From: Pollenia angustigena
Lineage: Eukaryota; Arthropoda; Insecta; Diptera; Polleniidae
Length of the DNA: 64,000 bases
Assembly (NCBI GenBank): GCA_930367215.1
Contig: OV884056.1
Span: 88,175,285 to 88,239,284, forward strand
Direction of reading: 5' to 3'
Made by a program: the position numbers and the translations under genes. Shown in pieces: positions 42,550 to 53,603 of this stretch; position 1 is the first letter of the stretch; the number at the start of each line of letters is the position of its first letter. The notes beneath the pieces were generated by a model. The model was given only the letters and a program-made list of their open reading frames with translations, was not told the origin of the DNA and did not search any database.

Positions 42550-42870
42550 ATGCGCAAGGATTTTTTTCTCTATGGTATAACGAAAACTGGCTTTGCTTAC
42601 TAAAGCTTCACATTATAGACGACCTGCGGCCTGGTGCAAGGATTTTCTCTTCTATGGTATAACGAATACTGGTTTCGCTAACTAAAGCTTCTCAATATAG
42701 ACGGCCTTCGGCCGGGTGAAAAGATTTTCTTCTCTTTGGTATAACGAACACTGGCTTCGCTCACTAAAGCTTCACTACATAGCCGGCCATCGGCCGGGCA
42801 CAAGGATTTTCTTTTCTATGGTATAACGAACTCTGGCTTCGGTCAGTAAAGCTTCTCTTAATAGCCTAAA
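42550..42870. repeat. Tandem repeat, four units of exactly 82 bp
   Basis: TATGGTATAACGAA occurs at 42571, 42653, 42735 (TTTGG variant) and 42817. Each unit has CTGGCTTCGCTCACTAAAGC and a small palindrome of the GGCCTTCGGCCGGG type, then GATTTTCTT. The 82-bp spacing is constant although the units differ at several bases. Confidence 0.9.
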
Positions 42871-44279
42871 TGATTAAAATCTGTCCACAACTTATGATTT
42901 TATTGACAAAAGATAAAAACTTTTGCAAATTAGCCAGACGAAACTTCAAAAATTATAAAAACATTAACTTTTTTGTTGATTGAATTTTTTTTATTTTGAA
43001 ATGTCTTCTTCTTCGTCATGTAGATTCTAAAGGTAGATTCATCTATGCGTTCCGAACAATATTTTTGTTCACCCATTTCGGAAAATTGTTCAGGAAAAAC
43101 AAAGCTACCATATGGTTTGAAGTTGTAAACAATTATACAAAATGGCTGCACAGCTAGAAAATACTTAATTTGAATTGTTTTCTAAAATTGTGTTAAGAAA
43201 AATGTACGAAAAAATGAAAGTTATTTATTATTTTTGATTATATTATATTTTTTTATTAGCAAAATAAAACAATAATTTCAACCAGCGTTTAAAAAGCTGC
43301 AGTTGAGATAGTAAAAGTCATAAGATTGTGCTGTAACTTCGACATCTTCATTCGTCACACAGACAAACAAAGCAGATATATTTACTAGATACTCTTGATT
43401 CCACAGCAGATTACTTTTTATACCCTCCACCACAATTAGTTGTGAAGAGGGTATATTAAGTTTGTCATTCCGTGTGAAACTTTTTTATTATTCATCTCAG
43501 ACCCCATAAAGTATATATATTCTGGGTCCTTGAGTAATTCTAAGTCGATTTCGCCATGTCCGTCTGTCTGTCCGTCTGTCTGTCTGTTGAAAACACGCTC
43601 ACTTTCGAAAAACTCAAAAGAACTAAACAAACTGGGTGTCAAATTGCTTGTAGTTATCCTAAGCAGTTTGGGATTGAAATTCAGCAAAGTCCGTTTAATA
43701 GGATCAGAGCTATGAATCAAAATGTGGAACCAACACCTAAAAAAAATTGATAATTTTGTTACAAAAACTAACATAAATGGTGAAATAATGCACAGAATGA
43801 CATAAGATTTTGCAAGAATTTGTCTTATTCAAGTGGAAATCACGCTGTAAAATTTCGTGAAGATCGGTCCATAATTTACCCTAGGCCTCATATAAACCCT
43901 TCTTCCGGAAAACAGTTAAGCACGCCTAAATCCGTAAAAAATAATGCTATCATAACAAAATTTGGAACATAAATGTTTTATAGGACTAGAAATAAGACCG
44001 TGAAATTTCGTGAAGATCAGTTCATAATTTACCCTAGGCCCCATATAAACCTTACTCCCGGAAAACAGCTTAGTACGCCTGAAAACGTAAAAAATAATGC
44101 TATCATAACAAAATTTGGTACATCACAGTTTTATAGAACTAGAATTTTTTTTTTTTTTTTAATTTATTTTTTATTATTGAATCTTTCTTATCGAAATTTA
44201 CAATATGTATTCAAATCTTAATTCTACTTGTTGTTTATTAGTTGTTACCATTGTAACCACTAACTGCTGTATTCAAATT

Positions 44280-46915
44280 TTAAGACTGTCTTCTAGTTAG
44301 GCTCAAAGTATCGGTTCTTTTTAGCCTCTGGTGACCTTCGATCTGAAGCAAACCCCGAGCGAGGTAGTTAGGGTGGACCATTAGTTTATCGATGTAACTT
44401 ATTAAATATTTTTTAATTTCCTCCTGTATAGTGGGGACGTTGAGATCTCTGTGGATAATATCATTACGTATATACCATGGGGCGCATACAATTTGTCGTA
44501 ATATTCTAGACTGTCTTCTTTGAAGCTTTTGGATGTTAGATGCGCATGCAGTACCCCATAATTGGATGCCATATGTCCATATAGGTTTTATGATGGACTT
44601 GTATAGAAGAATTTTGTTGTCTAAAGACAAGTTTGAGTTTCCACCGAGAAGCCAATGTAGTTGAGCTGCTTTAAGTTTCATAGCCGTTATTTTCGCTTCG
44701 ATATGACGAGACCAGGTCAAGCGTCTATCTATATGAATTCCCAAGTACTTTACATGGTTTTCTACCGGAACAGTGATGTTATTTATTTTTACTGCTGGGC
44801 ACGTGAGCACATTAGCCGGGTTAACCTTTATTCTCCATTTTTCTAGCCAGGCCTCTAGTTCATTGATGTGGGACTGCAGATTTTGCGATGCGACTTTTGG
44901 GTCATGGTTAACGCTAATAAATGCTGTGTCGTCTGCAAATGTAGAGGTATGTGTGGTCAGGTTTGTTGGCATATCCGCTGTGTATATTATATATAGAAGC
45001 GGTCCTAATATGCTGCCTTGGGGGACACCAGCAGTAATTTTCTTGAGGGAGGAGTATTTTTCTTGCGACCTTACTATGAATGTTCTGCCTGTTAGATAGC
45101 TCTCCAGAAGCTTGTGAGTGTTTTGAGGAAGCATTCGTGTTATTTTGATGAGTAGCCCATCATGCCAAACTTTGTCAAATGCTTGGGAAATGTCTATAAA
45201 CACGGCTGAGCAGTATTGCTTTTTCTCAAACGCCGATCTAATAATGGTGACAATTCTATGTACTTGTTCTATTGTACCATGTTTCGCTCTGAATCCGAAC
45301 TGGTGATCCGGGATAATGTCGTGTTCATTTAGATGAGGAGTTATACTTAAAATGAATATTTTTTCGAAAAGCTTCGATAGGATTGATAATAAGCTTATGG
45401 GTCTGTACGAAGCAACCTGGCTAGCATCTTTTCCTGGCTTGGGAATCATAACAATTATAGACCTCTTACATGAGGATGGGAAGTATCCGACGCTTAATAT
45501 AGCGTTAAAAATGAGAAGCAGGATTCTGGAAGCAGACGATGGTAAGTTTCTTATCATTGACCCTGTGATACGGTCAAGTCCGGGAGATTTTCTAATATTC
45601 ACTTTTTCTATTGCAGATGTTACTTGAGTTATGTTAAATTTTAATGGATGATTTACCTCATCAGGAATGATTGGACGACAGGAACAAGTATGTGTATCAT
45701 GTGGCGTGAAAACTTTCTCAAGGTGGCCCTCGAAAGCGTTTAATTTTTCATCTGTGTTTTTGGCCCAAGTGCGGTTTTCCAGTCTTAATGGAGATTCTTG
45801 GGTTATAGGGCATTTCATATGCCGTACAGCCTTCCATAAGCTATAATTGGAGTTTTTTTTGTGGCATCTAGGCTGTTTAGATAGCCTTCTATTGCAGACT
45901 CGTGGTTCTGTCTCAATTTGTTGCGAAGAGTTGTGAGGCATAATTGTAGTTGGGCCTTAGTGGTTGGGGAACGACTGTTTTGCCATTGTCTTCTTAACTT
46001 CCTTTTTTCTCTGATAAGGGTCTCCATATCCGTCGATGTATTGTAAGGAGCACGTTTAATTGTCCGCTTGATTGGGGTTGCATTTCTTGCTGCAGCATCC
46101 AAGACTTCTGTAAATCGGTCGACAGCTATTTGGATGTCAGATGAATTTTTTAGGGGAATGCACTGTGATAGGTGAGAGCTCACATACATTTTATACTTTA
46201 ACCAATTTGTGTTTCTGTTTGGATAGGAAATACAGTTTGCAGCTGCGGCGTCAGAGTTACCTTTTAAAATGAGGATTGAAGGTGAATGATCAGACGAAAG
46301 ATCATAGGAGGAACTAACTAGTACCTGATCGCGCTTGATGTTTTTGATTACAGCAAAGTCAATAAGGTCTGGTAGCTTGTTGAAGTCGGTTGGCCAATAG
46401 GTAGGCTCACCACTCGATACCACATCAAAGTTATTTGCAGTTACGGTATTATATAGCTGATTACCTCTAGGACTAATAAGTTTGGAGCCCCAATATGTAT
46501 GTTTAGCGTTGTAGTCGCCAGCAGCAATGAATTTCTGGCCCAATGTGGAGAAGAAGTTGAGAAATTTATCGTGTAGAATTTTGTGCCTCGGGGGACAATA
46601 AACGGATGTTAACGTTAGTTTGAAATCAGTAAGATTTATAGATGTGGCCTGGATACAATCTTCTTCGAACTCTGGCAATGGTAACTGTCTGATGTGTTTG
46701 TGCACAATTATGGCTGTGCCACCACAAGCTCGTCCGCTGGGATGTTTTGTGTCATACGTAAGGTATCCATTTACCCTAAAGCAGTTTTTATGAGTGAAGT
46801 GTGTTTCAGAGACAAGAAGTACGTCGATTTCATGCCTATGAAGAAAGTTTGCAACTTCGTGTTTATGTTGGGATAACCCGTTTGCATTCCAGAAACATAT
46901 TTTTAATTGGTTCAT
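44280..46915 (-). pseudogene. Jockey ORF2 (endonuclease-RT), one frameshift
   Basis: Endonuclease in the first 366 codons (ICFWNANGLSQHK, VLLVSETHFT, IAAGDYNAKHTYWGS, LSSDHSPSIL). The frame changes at ~45855 inside a run of 8 A (coding strand), where one A seems lost. RT follows: NIRKSPGLDRI, YRPISLLSILSKLFEK, AVFIDISQAFDKVWH, AGVPQGSILGPLLY and STFADDTAFIS. A short in-frame loss after WRIKVNPAN (compared with the family as I recall it) seems likely. It ends at the normal C-terminus near 44280. Its ATG overlaps the ORF1 stop as ATGA at 46915-46912. Confidence 0.9.
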
Positions 46916-47629
46916 TTTTTGTTGAGTAGAACTTGCAGGAGCATGTTCTGGTTTCGCATCACTTCCTGAAACATGTTCTTCATAGTGGCCATGAAGTTAT
47001 TCATAGTTTGAATTAAATTTTCAATTGAGGTAGGCATTTGTAGACCTTCCCTAGGAACGTTAGCGTACGGAGGTTGCTTTGCGTTGGAAGTACTCGGGGG
47101 ATTTTTCGCATTAGGGTTTCCTTTTAGGACTTGGGCATATGATTGGTTTTGTTTGTTTGTTTGTGTAGTACTAGCCTTTACAACCCCTATAGTTTGACGT
47201 GTGATTTTCGCCACAGTTGCTGCATTTCTTAACATTCGGGTCAGCTTTGGAACGATTACATTCGGCGGTTTTATGAGCGTCGCCACAAACCACACATACG
47301 TGAGGCAATTTACAATATGATTTTGTATGCCCATATTCCTGACAGTTTGTGCATTGGGAGGGACCCTTTCGTTTTATTGGCTCCTCAACAGTTATTCTTT
47401 TGTTGAGTAGGTAGCGCAAGTTGTATATGGGATGAACTAAATTTTTGGTTTTGAGAACCGATGAATCAAACGGTATCTCAATGCGGTGCAGTGGTTGAGG
47501 AACTTTATTCCTGTTTAAAATATTATGCACAGATTTTACCTCATACCCCTCTTGCTCTACGGCAGATTTTAAATCCTCTGTAGGAACAGAACTATCTATG
47601 CCTTTTATGACAATAATCAATCCCTTAGC
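46912..47629 (-). pseudogene. Jockey ORF1 (Gag-like, CCHC knuckles), truncated and frameshifted
   Basis: The remaining part begins KGLIIVIKGIDSS (RRM-like/PRE_C2HC region) and has three CCHC knuckles (CTNCQEYGHTKSYC, CVVCGDAHKTAEC, CSNCGENHTSNYRGC). It changes frame near 47180-47200 and continues with a low-complexity Asn/Gln/Pro stretch to NMLLQVLLNKK. The N-terminus is missing; the open frame runs on into the Helitron flank upstream, which is not part of the gene. Confidence 0.85.
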
Positions 47630-47939
47630 ACTAGAAATGACACTGTGAAATAAGGTAAAGATCGGTGCATAACTCACCATTTGTTCTCCTGAAAATCATT
47701 TAAGTTCAGCTTAAACGGATATTCTACTCAAGCTTTTTAAAATTGATTCTGATTGTCGGTCAATAATTTTATATATGTAGGTCTAAACCGCAACAAATTT
47801 TAATGCAGATGTCTGTTTTTACAAAGATTATAATAAAAAATAGACATCATACAGATATGACTCTTAAAACATTCGAAGTGTCGGTGGAGGGTATCAAAGA
47901 TTCGGCACAGCCGAATATAGCACTCTAACTTGTTTTATT

Positions 47940-49121
47940 TGTAGCTGTCAACTTTGTATCACAATACATTAGTTATATTGTGTATGAGAAAGGGGAGAAC
48001 ATGTAAAGAGAATTCGCCTTGTGTTTAATAATTTGACATCTTCAAAGAACTGCAACTACCTGGCAAATAATTCTGGCTTAATGACCAACAGTGAAACATT
48101 TTGATTCCCTTTTGTCATTATGTATATATATAGTGCATCAATTTCTATGAAATCTCCCATTCAAATAAAATAATCCAAAAATGGTTAACATTTTTCGATA
48201 ATGGGGAACGTCCAAATTTGTTTATTATAAGTGCAATATATTTTTATTGTACCACCTAGTAATTGCTATGTACAGCGTGTTTTCAGCGTCATGAAGAATA
48301 AATGGCATGATACGCGCTCTAGGATGCTTGTTCCTTTATTTAAAGCTTAGTTGTCGATTCATTTCAATTTTAGTTTAAGATGTGCTGAGTTTGTTGAATT
48401 TATTACTTTAAATAAAAATTTAATAAAAGCTGATAAAATTTATAAAAAATATAAATTTAAAACTAAATATGTACCGAAATAATTACACTTTTTAAAATTC
48501 TATTTTATGTTACTATTGTTATTAACTATTTATTTACGTTTATGTTTTGGTAAGTTTTTATAAGTCTAGATTTTACACAATTTGAATTAATGTGTTATTG
48601 TTGATTTTCCAAATAATATAGTATACATATTTATTATACATAAACGGATTTGTTTGAATTTTTCTATGATTTTTTAGTGGTGTACCGTTTTGACAATTTG
48701 AAAAGGTGGTAAGCCTAATGATACATCATGGGTAAAAGGCCTTTTCCCTCGAGATTTTGTCAGAAAATCATTAAGACGTAATGTTTAAAATTACATTCTC
48801 ATTAGTTATAATTAGTTACTTGTACTTTAGTCAAAGTTTTAATTGTTAATTGTGCTTTATTGTATTTAATAATTTTATTTCTTTAATTCCTTATGAGCAA
48901 ACATTGTTGCAAATATGATTTTATTTTTGCGTTTTATATCCCACACCACTACATGGTGAAGAGGGTATTATGCAATGAACTCATAGGTTTAGTCCAACGA
49001 CAATGCCTTTCTTACATTGCATTTTTTCATCTAGTCCTTTTACAGGCGATCCTTAAAGTAGGAAAATTTAATAGAAGAAAGAGTTTCAACAAAGATTTTG
49101 ATTCAGATTTAATATTCTGAT
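47940..49121. other. AT-rich DNA, DINE fragment, no gene
   Basis: At ~48935-48975 TATATCCCACACCACTACAT then GTGAAGAGGGTATTATGC is a 5' end of another mini-me-like variant. Otherwise nothing supported. Confidence 0.4.
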
Positions 49122-49538
49122 ACATATCGATTTATTACCGCAAAAAAAAGCTTAAACTACATAATTTTCAATTTTCGTATTTTTTTTGTAATACATGACA
49201 TTATTGGCAACACTGTCATCATCTCCTTAAATTTCATGGTCTCATAAAATACCTTTACGATTTTAAAGCACAATTTTATCTTACTCCCGTTTCCTCATGC
49301 AAGTGCAAGTTCGAAAAACTCAAAACATTCACACAATTTCTTTACCTTTAGCCAGTCGGCTGTTTCTTCGGTTTTTCGTTGATAATACGTATACACTACT
49401 TGCAAGTAAACACATGCATGAGGAACAGGATTAAGCGAGAACCTTCATACAAAATTTTTATTAAATAAAATAAAAATAAACCTCCTGTTAAATTTTGTTT
49501 TTGTCACTTAAGCTTTTTTTGCGGTAATGACTCGATGT
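49122..49538. mobile_element. MITE with ATTACCGCAAAAAAAGCTTAA ends, copy 1
   Basis: ACATATCGATTTATTACCGC and GCGGTAATGACTCGATGT are inverted, and AAAAAAAGCTTAA continues inward. Copy 2 is at 57761-58024. A 147-bp MITE (49284-49430) is nested. Confidence 0.75.
49284..49430. mobile_element. Nested MITE of 147 bp, TTA duplication
   Basis: CGTTTCCTCATGCA and TGCATGAGGAACAGG ends; TTA at 49281-49283 and 49431-49433. The copy at 57761-58024 lacks it (AGCTTAAGCGAC uninterrupted). Confidence 0.8.
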
Positions 49539-49682
49539 AATCCTTACAATTGAACATTACTTTAGATTTCAAAAATCTCGCAAAAATAATTGCATTAAAT
49601 TCCAACCAAATGCAATATTGATCGCTTATATGCATTTTATAATCTGACAACTCGATTATATGCATAACAAAAAACTCGTTTA

Positions 49683-50015
49683 AGGCTAGTTTACACTTTT
49701 ATACTTTGTATTAATACATGTCAAAAACTCAAGTATGTAATATATAAAACTCGGATAGTGTGAATGCATGTATGATGAAAATGACAAGTATTATGAAAAA
49801 AAAATTTGACATCCCATACGACTTCATCGTTTTTTGTAAACAATAATACTTTTCATTGCATTTTATTTCATGTGTGTTTATACTTTGTGCGATGGTGTGA
49901 ACACAAACTGTCATGTTAAATTAGATTTTTTGACAGTCGCAACAAAACTCATTAGATTTCTATCTCACAAAGTATTGTGGAATACGTTAGACTTGTGAGA
50001 TAGTGTAAACTACCC
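49683..50015. mobile_element. MITE, inverted second copy of 32177-32527
   Basis: It begins AGGCTAGTTTACACTTTTAT and ends with ACTTGTGAGATAGTGTAAAC. The interior matches the first copy in reverse. The right terminus is decayed. Confidence 0.8.
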
Positions 50016-50309
50016 TCTATAAGGCCTGTACTGAAAATAACGTGATATCAAATCAAGTGCTTTTAAAACCATTTTTTTTGTTTCTCGCTGTGCTATCGGC
50101 TCCTGCAGACAAGCGTAGAGCTTCGCGGGATTAGCTTAACTATATAAAAAATGCATAATGACACCGAAAAACACAAAACCGGAACACCACAAAAACACGT
50201 GTGATTAAAAGTGATTAAAGTGATTTTTAGAACCGGCCTGTATATCCTTACACTATGGGTCCATGAATTATAAAAAAAATTAAAAAAAATTAGTTATTCT
50301 AAATATTTA

Positions 50310-50760
50310 TTTAGCCATGTCCGTCTGTCTGTGTGTCCGTTAATTTAAAACACGCTCGCTGAAAGTCTTAGCAATTTTGCTATCAAATCGTTTTTGGTTC
50401 TCCTAAGCAGATGGGGACTCAAATCCAATACAATCGCTCTACTAGAAAAAGATTTCTGAGCCCCGGTAGGTTAGCTGGTATTGAGCTAGTCTATCAGCGC
50501 CGGGGTTGCGGGTTCGATTCTCGCCAGAGAATCTGGTTTCATTCCTGCAGACAAACGTAGAGCTTCGCATGATTAGCTTAGGGAGAAAAAGTGTGGAACA
50601 ACCTACCCAAAAAAATTTATATATTTGTTGCAAAAACTAACATGAATTGGTGACGCAATGCAGCGTTTCTCATTAAAGTTTGCACAAATTCGTTTTATAT
50701 GACTAGGTCCCATATCAAGCCGACCATCGCAACACACTTTATTACGCCTTAAGCCTAGTA
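50310..50760 (+). mobile_element. Mini-me/DINE fragment with SINE inserted
   Basis: It contains GCCATGTCCGTCTGTCTGTG, AACACGCTCGCT, TCCTAAGCAG and, beyond the SINE, TTGCAAAAACTAACATGAAT. These align in order with 43550-43790. Confidence 0.7.
50455..50590 (+). mobile_element. tRNA-derived SINE with A and B boxes
   Basis: The head reads GCCCCGGTAGGTTAGCTGGT (A box) and GCGGGTTCGATTCTCGCC (B box), followed by the body CTGCAGACAAACGTAGAGCT and GATTAGCTTAGGG. AGAAAAAG occurs on both sides (50444-50452 and ~50583-50590), a possible target duplication. Headless bodies are at 50103-50140 and 33474-33510. Confidence 0.7.
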
Positions 50761-51262
50761 CTCTGTTCAAATTTGCAAAAAATGTTGAGCAACATTAATT
50801 ATTTCACACGAAAATTTTGACATGTATCAATGTTACCTACCATGCGAGTTTGTACAATTCGTCGTTTTTATTCCTGCAAAGTATGCGACATTGTTTTGCG
50901 TATGTTAAAAAATGCCACATGTATTTTACTAAAAATTATTTTTTTTATTTTTAATAAAAAAGAAAATAAATATGGATAAAAACTGTTACTGGTTGTGTAA
51001 TTTTAATTTTTTATTTCTTATTTAATAATCAGTTCATACTTTTTAGCTTTTGCGTAAAATTCCACGTGAAATAAGTGCAGCTTACATTATTTTGCAGTTG
51101 TAAAAAAATGTTGCCAGAAAAATTTCAGAACTTTTCCACAAAATGAACAGAGTACAACTCTATCAACATTATTTTATAGATATTCCGCACAAGTTTTTTT
51201 CATATGAGTTTTGACAGCATTTCACGTGAAATGTTGAACAGAGTACCAGGCTTTAATGCTAG

Positions 51263-52104
51263 AAACACAACTGGGACGGACGACGAATTATTCGCAACGA
51301 GTATTCGTCATCAGAAATAGAACACATTGGTATGCATGAAAATACACACAATCATTGCGTATACCGAAATTCGTCCGGCGTAACGAACACTGCGATAGAT
51401 TTATTTATATTTCTAACGCAGACGAACGACGAATAAATTGGGACAGGGACAACTAACCGCAGCTAAATCGTGAAACCTGTGAAGAGCCACAGGGAAAAAT
51501 CGGTTCAATTACGAACTTGGTTAGAATTTGCAAAAATGGCGAAAATTCGCGAAAATTTTTCATATTTTAAACAAGCCATAAAATTGATTAAAAGTCTCTA
51601 AAACTAAAATGGCAAAAATTCGGTAAAAATGCTAAATTAGCGGAAATTTGCTAATAGCTGCATGATTACAAAGTATACTATTTATTATAAATCGTTAAAG
51701 CTGTAAAGAATCACAACCCTTACAGATAAAAATCGCTTATATCGCGAACTTGGCTAAAATTCGCAAAAATGGCAATATTGAAACAAACGCAAAAATTTAT
51801 TTGAAATCGCTAAATCAGTTAAAAAAATCAAAATATCCAATAATAGCATAAAAAAGTTTGCAAAAATAGCGAAAATTCGCGAAATTTTTTCATATTTCAA
51901 AGAACCCATAAAATTTATTAAAGTCCCCTAGACTATTAGGAATGCCAAAAAATCCTTAAAAATTGCTAAATTATCGGAAATTCGCAAAAATTAGCTAACA
52001 GCGTTAAAGCTGTACAGAATCAGACAACTTACAAGAACAAATCGCGAACATGGCTGAAATTCGCGAAAAATTGCAAAAGACACACCCCATTAATAGTTTT
52101 TTAT

Positions 52105-52140
<36 letters not shown>

Positions 52141-52512
52141 AAATATGGTCAACACATGATTTGATTTGATAACTAACAAATAAATAACAAAGAAATTTTA
52201 ATAAAATTGATTGCTGGTTAAAAATAATGAAAATGTTTATATAATCCAAGGTATTTATTTTTATAAATTAAAAAAAAAAAAAATAAAATTCAAGTCACAT
52301 AAATACCTGAAATTTACGCACTTATTCATCCTTATTGTGTTTGTCGTATTTGATATATGCCTACTGTTTGGTAATACATAAAAGAGAACGTGAACGTTTT
52401 TCCTTTAATCTATTACCAAACAGTCGTAGGCGTATTTTAAATACCCCAAACACAATAAGGGTTATTGTGTCTCATTTGACGATTTTACGCGAAGTTCGTC
52501 CCAGTTGTGTTT
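51263..52512. mobile_element. TIR element, 1.25 kb, carrying the GCGAAAATTCGC array
   Basis: AAACACAACTGGGACGGAC and GTTCGTCCCAGTTGTGTTT form inverted ends. The interior includes the ~300-bp tandem repeat (51530-52080), a 33-nt T run at ~52107-52139 and a palindromic MITE (52331-52462). A partial relative in reverse orientation starts at 62322. Confidence 0.75.
52331..52462. mobile_element. Palindromic MITE, ~132 bp
   Basis: CCTTATTGTGTTTG, then TATTTGATATATGCCTACTG, pairs with CAGTCGTAGGCGTATTTTAA and CAAACACAATAAGG. A shorter relative is at 3595-3642. Confidence 0.8.
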
Positions 52513-52544
52513 ATACTATGAAACCGTAACGAATCCTGAAATAT

Positions 52545-52605
52545 TCTTACTCTGAATGGAGGGTATCAAAGATTCGGCATAGCTGAATAAATCACTTTAA
52601 AGCTG
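52545..52605 (+). mobile_element. Degenerate 3' end of a mini-me/DINE element
   Basis: GGAGGGTATCAAAGATTCGG, then CATAGCTGAATAAATCACTT and TAA: a decayed version of the Helitron-like hairpin end. Confidence 0.6.
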
Positions 52606-53025
52606 CGTTCACAATCAAAAAAACATTTTCACTTGGTGTTCATATAGAGCAACAATTTCTTTTGTAATTTTGCATCAAGAAACCGTTCGCAAATTTTAGC
52701 CACAACAATATTATGCATTTATGTTTATTTTTGTAAACATTTTGTTAAAATTTTCATTCAAAACTAAATAAAATTATTTTAAACGTCAGAAACAATTTCA
52801 TACACATTGTTGCTGAAGTTCTAGTTGACTCAACTTTAGTTACAATTTTAAAAAAAATTTTTGTTACATTTTTGTTCTAAAAATGTAAGGATAATATATG
52901 AAATACTTTGGGAAGAAAAAAGATAGAAGAAAAAACGAAATTGTTTTATTTGATTGTGAACGTAGCTTAACTTGTATTTTTTTGTAGTTGACTCAAATTA
53001 AAACATCGCTTTAGTTGGGAAGGAT

Positions 53026-53594
53026 GGCGCTATGGCAGAACGCCCAAGGGCGTAACGCCCAAAACCAAAAATGTCATAACGCCCAAATCTTGTTGTATTG
53101 CCCAAAACCCAAAAAAAATAATGACAAAGTGCCCAAATGCTATGTCATATCGCCCAAATAACAAAGTTTGGGCGTGGTGACATTTTTTTGAAAAGTAAGC
53201 AGATTTATTTGGGCGTCTTAAATATACCATAGAGGAGGTACTCCTTGTACAAGGCGTGTTTAAACTTGTGACATTTTCTTAAATATACCATAGAGGAGGT
53301 ACTCCTTGTACAAGGCGTGCTTAAACTGCAGGCAGTTGCCATTGCAGGAGGTCAGGATATAATAAAATGCCCCATTTGTTGTCAAAATGTCGAGGATTCA
53401 ATGTTAGTTTTTTTTTACTTTTTGGGACTTACGACAGTTTTTCTTTTGGGCGTTATGACCTAGACTATAATTTGAAAAGACATATCGCCCAAATTCAATG
53501 TCATATAGCCCAAACGGCAAAACGGTAAAACTTTTGGGTGTTATGACATTTTTGGTTTTGGGCGTTACGCCCTTGGGCGTTCTGCCATAGCGCC
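53026..53594. mobile_element. Mutator-like MITE, 569 bp, perfect 9-bp TSD
   Basis: The inverted ends GGCGCTATGGCAG / CTGCCATAGCGCC extend for ~60 bp. GGGAAGGAT is directly repeated at 53017-53025 and 53595-53603. Long TIRs with a 9-bp duplication fit the Mutator superfamily. The TIRs consist of repeats of CGCCCAA and TGTCATA, on both sides. A ~58-bp tandem duplication (TATACCATAGAGGAGGTACT unit) sits at 53217-53330. No transposase. Confidence 0.92.
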
Positions 53595-53603
53595 GGGAAG
53601 GAT

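Larger units (their letters stand above)
44145..47629 (-). mobile_element. Jockey-clade LINE, 5'-truncated in ORF1, 7-bp TSD
   Basis: On the minus strand it runs from within ORF1 (47629) to a poly(A) seen as 16 T at 44145-44160. ACTAGAA is repeated at 44138-44144 and 47630-47636, the target duplication. It encodes a CCHC Gag-like ORF1 and an endonuclease-RT ORF2, in Jockey order and style. Confidence 0.9.
43415..47937 (+). mobile_element. Helitron-like mini-me/DINE element split by a Jockey LINE
   Basis: It starts with TTTATACCCTCCACCACAAT, contains the (GTCTGTCC)n tract at 43558-43588 and ~190-bp units with CCCCATATAAACCTTACTCC. It ends with the hairpin ATTCGGCACAGCCGAAT, ATAGCACT and CTAA at ~47929. 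It is interrupted by the LINE at 44145-47629. Without the LINE it is about 1.0 kb. Non-coding. Confidence 0.85.

Noticed and set aside
42550..42870. CRISPR-like array
   Set aside because: The 82-bp units repeat as a whole with no unique spacers, and this is a eukaryotic genome.
43530..43774. Overlapping ORFs at the GTCTGTCC tract, Cys/Ser/Val-rich
   Set aside because: The tandem tract of the Helitron-like element is stop-free in several frames; no domain.
50459..50530. Possible functional tRNA gene (GCCCCGG...GGTTCGATTCT)
   Set aside because: The A and B boxes are good, but the 3' end does not pair with GCCCCGG as an acceptor stem should, and a SINE body follows. Annotated as a SINE head.
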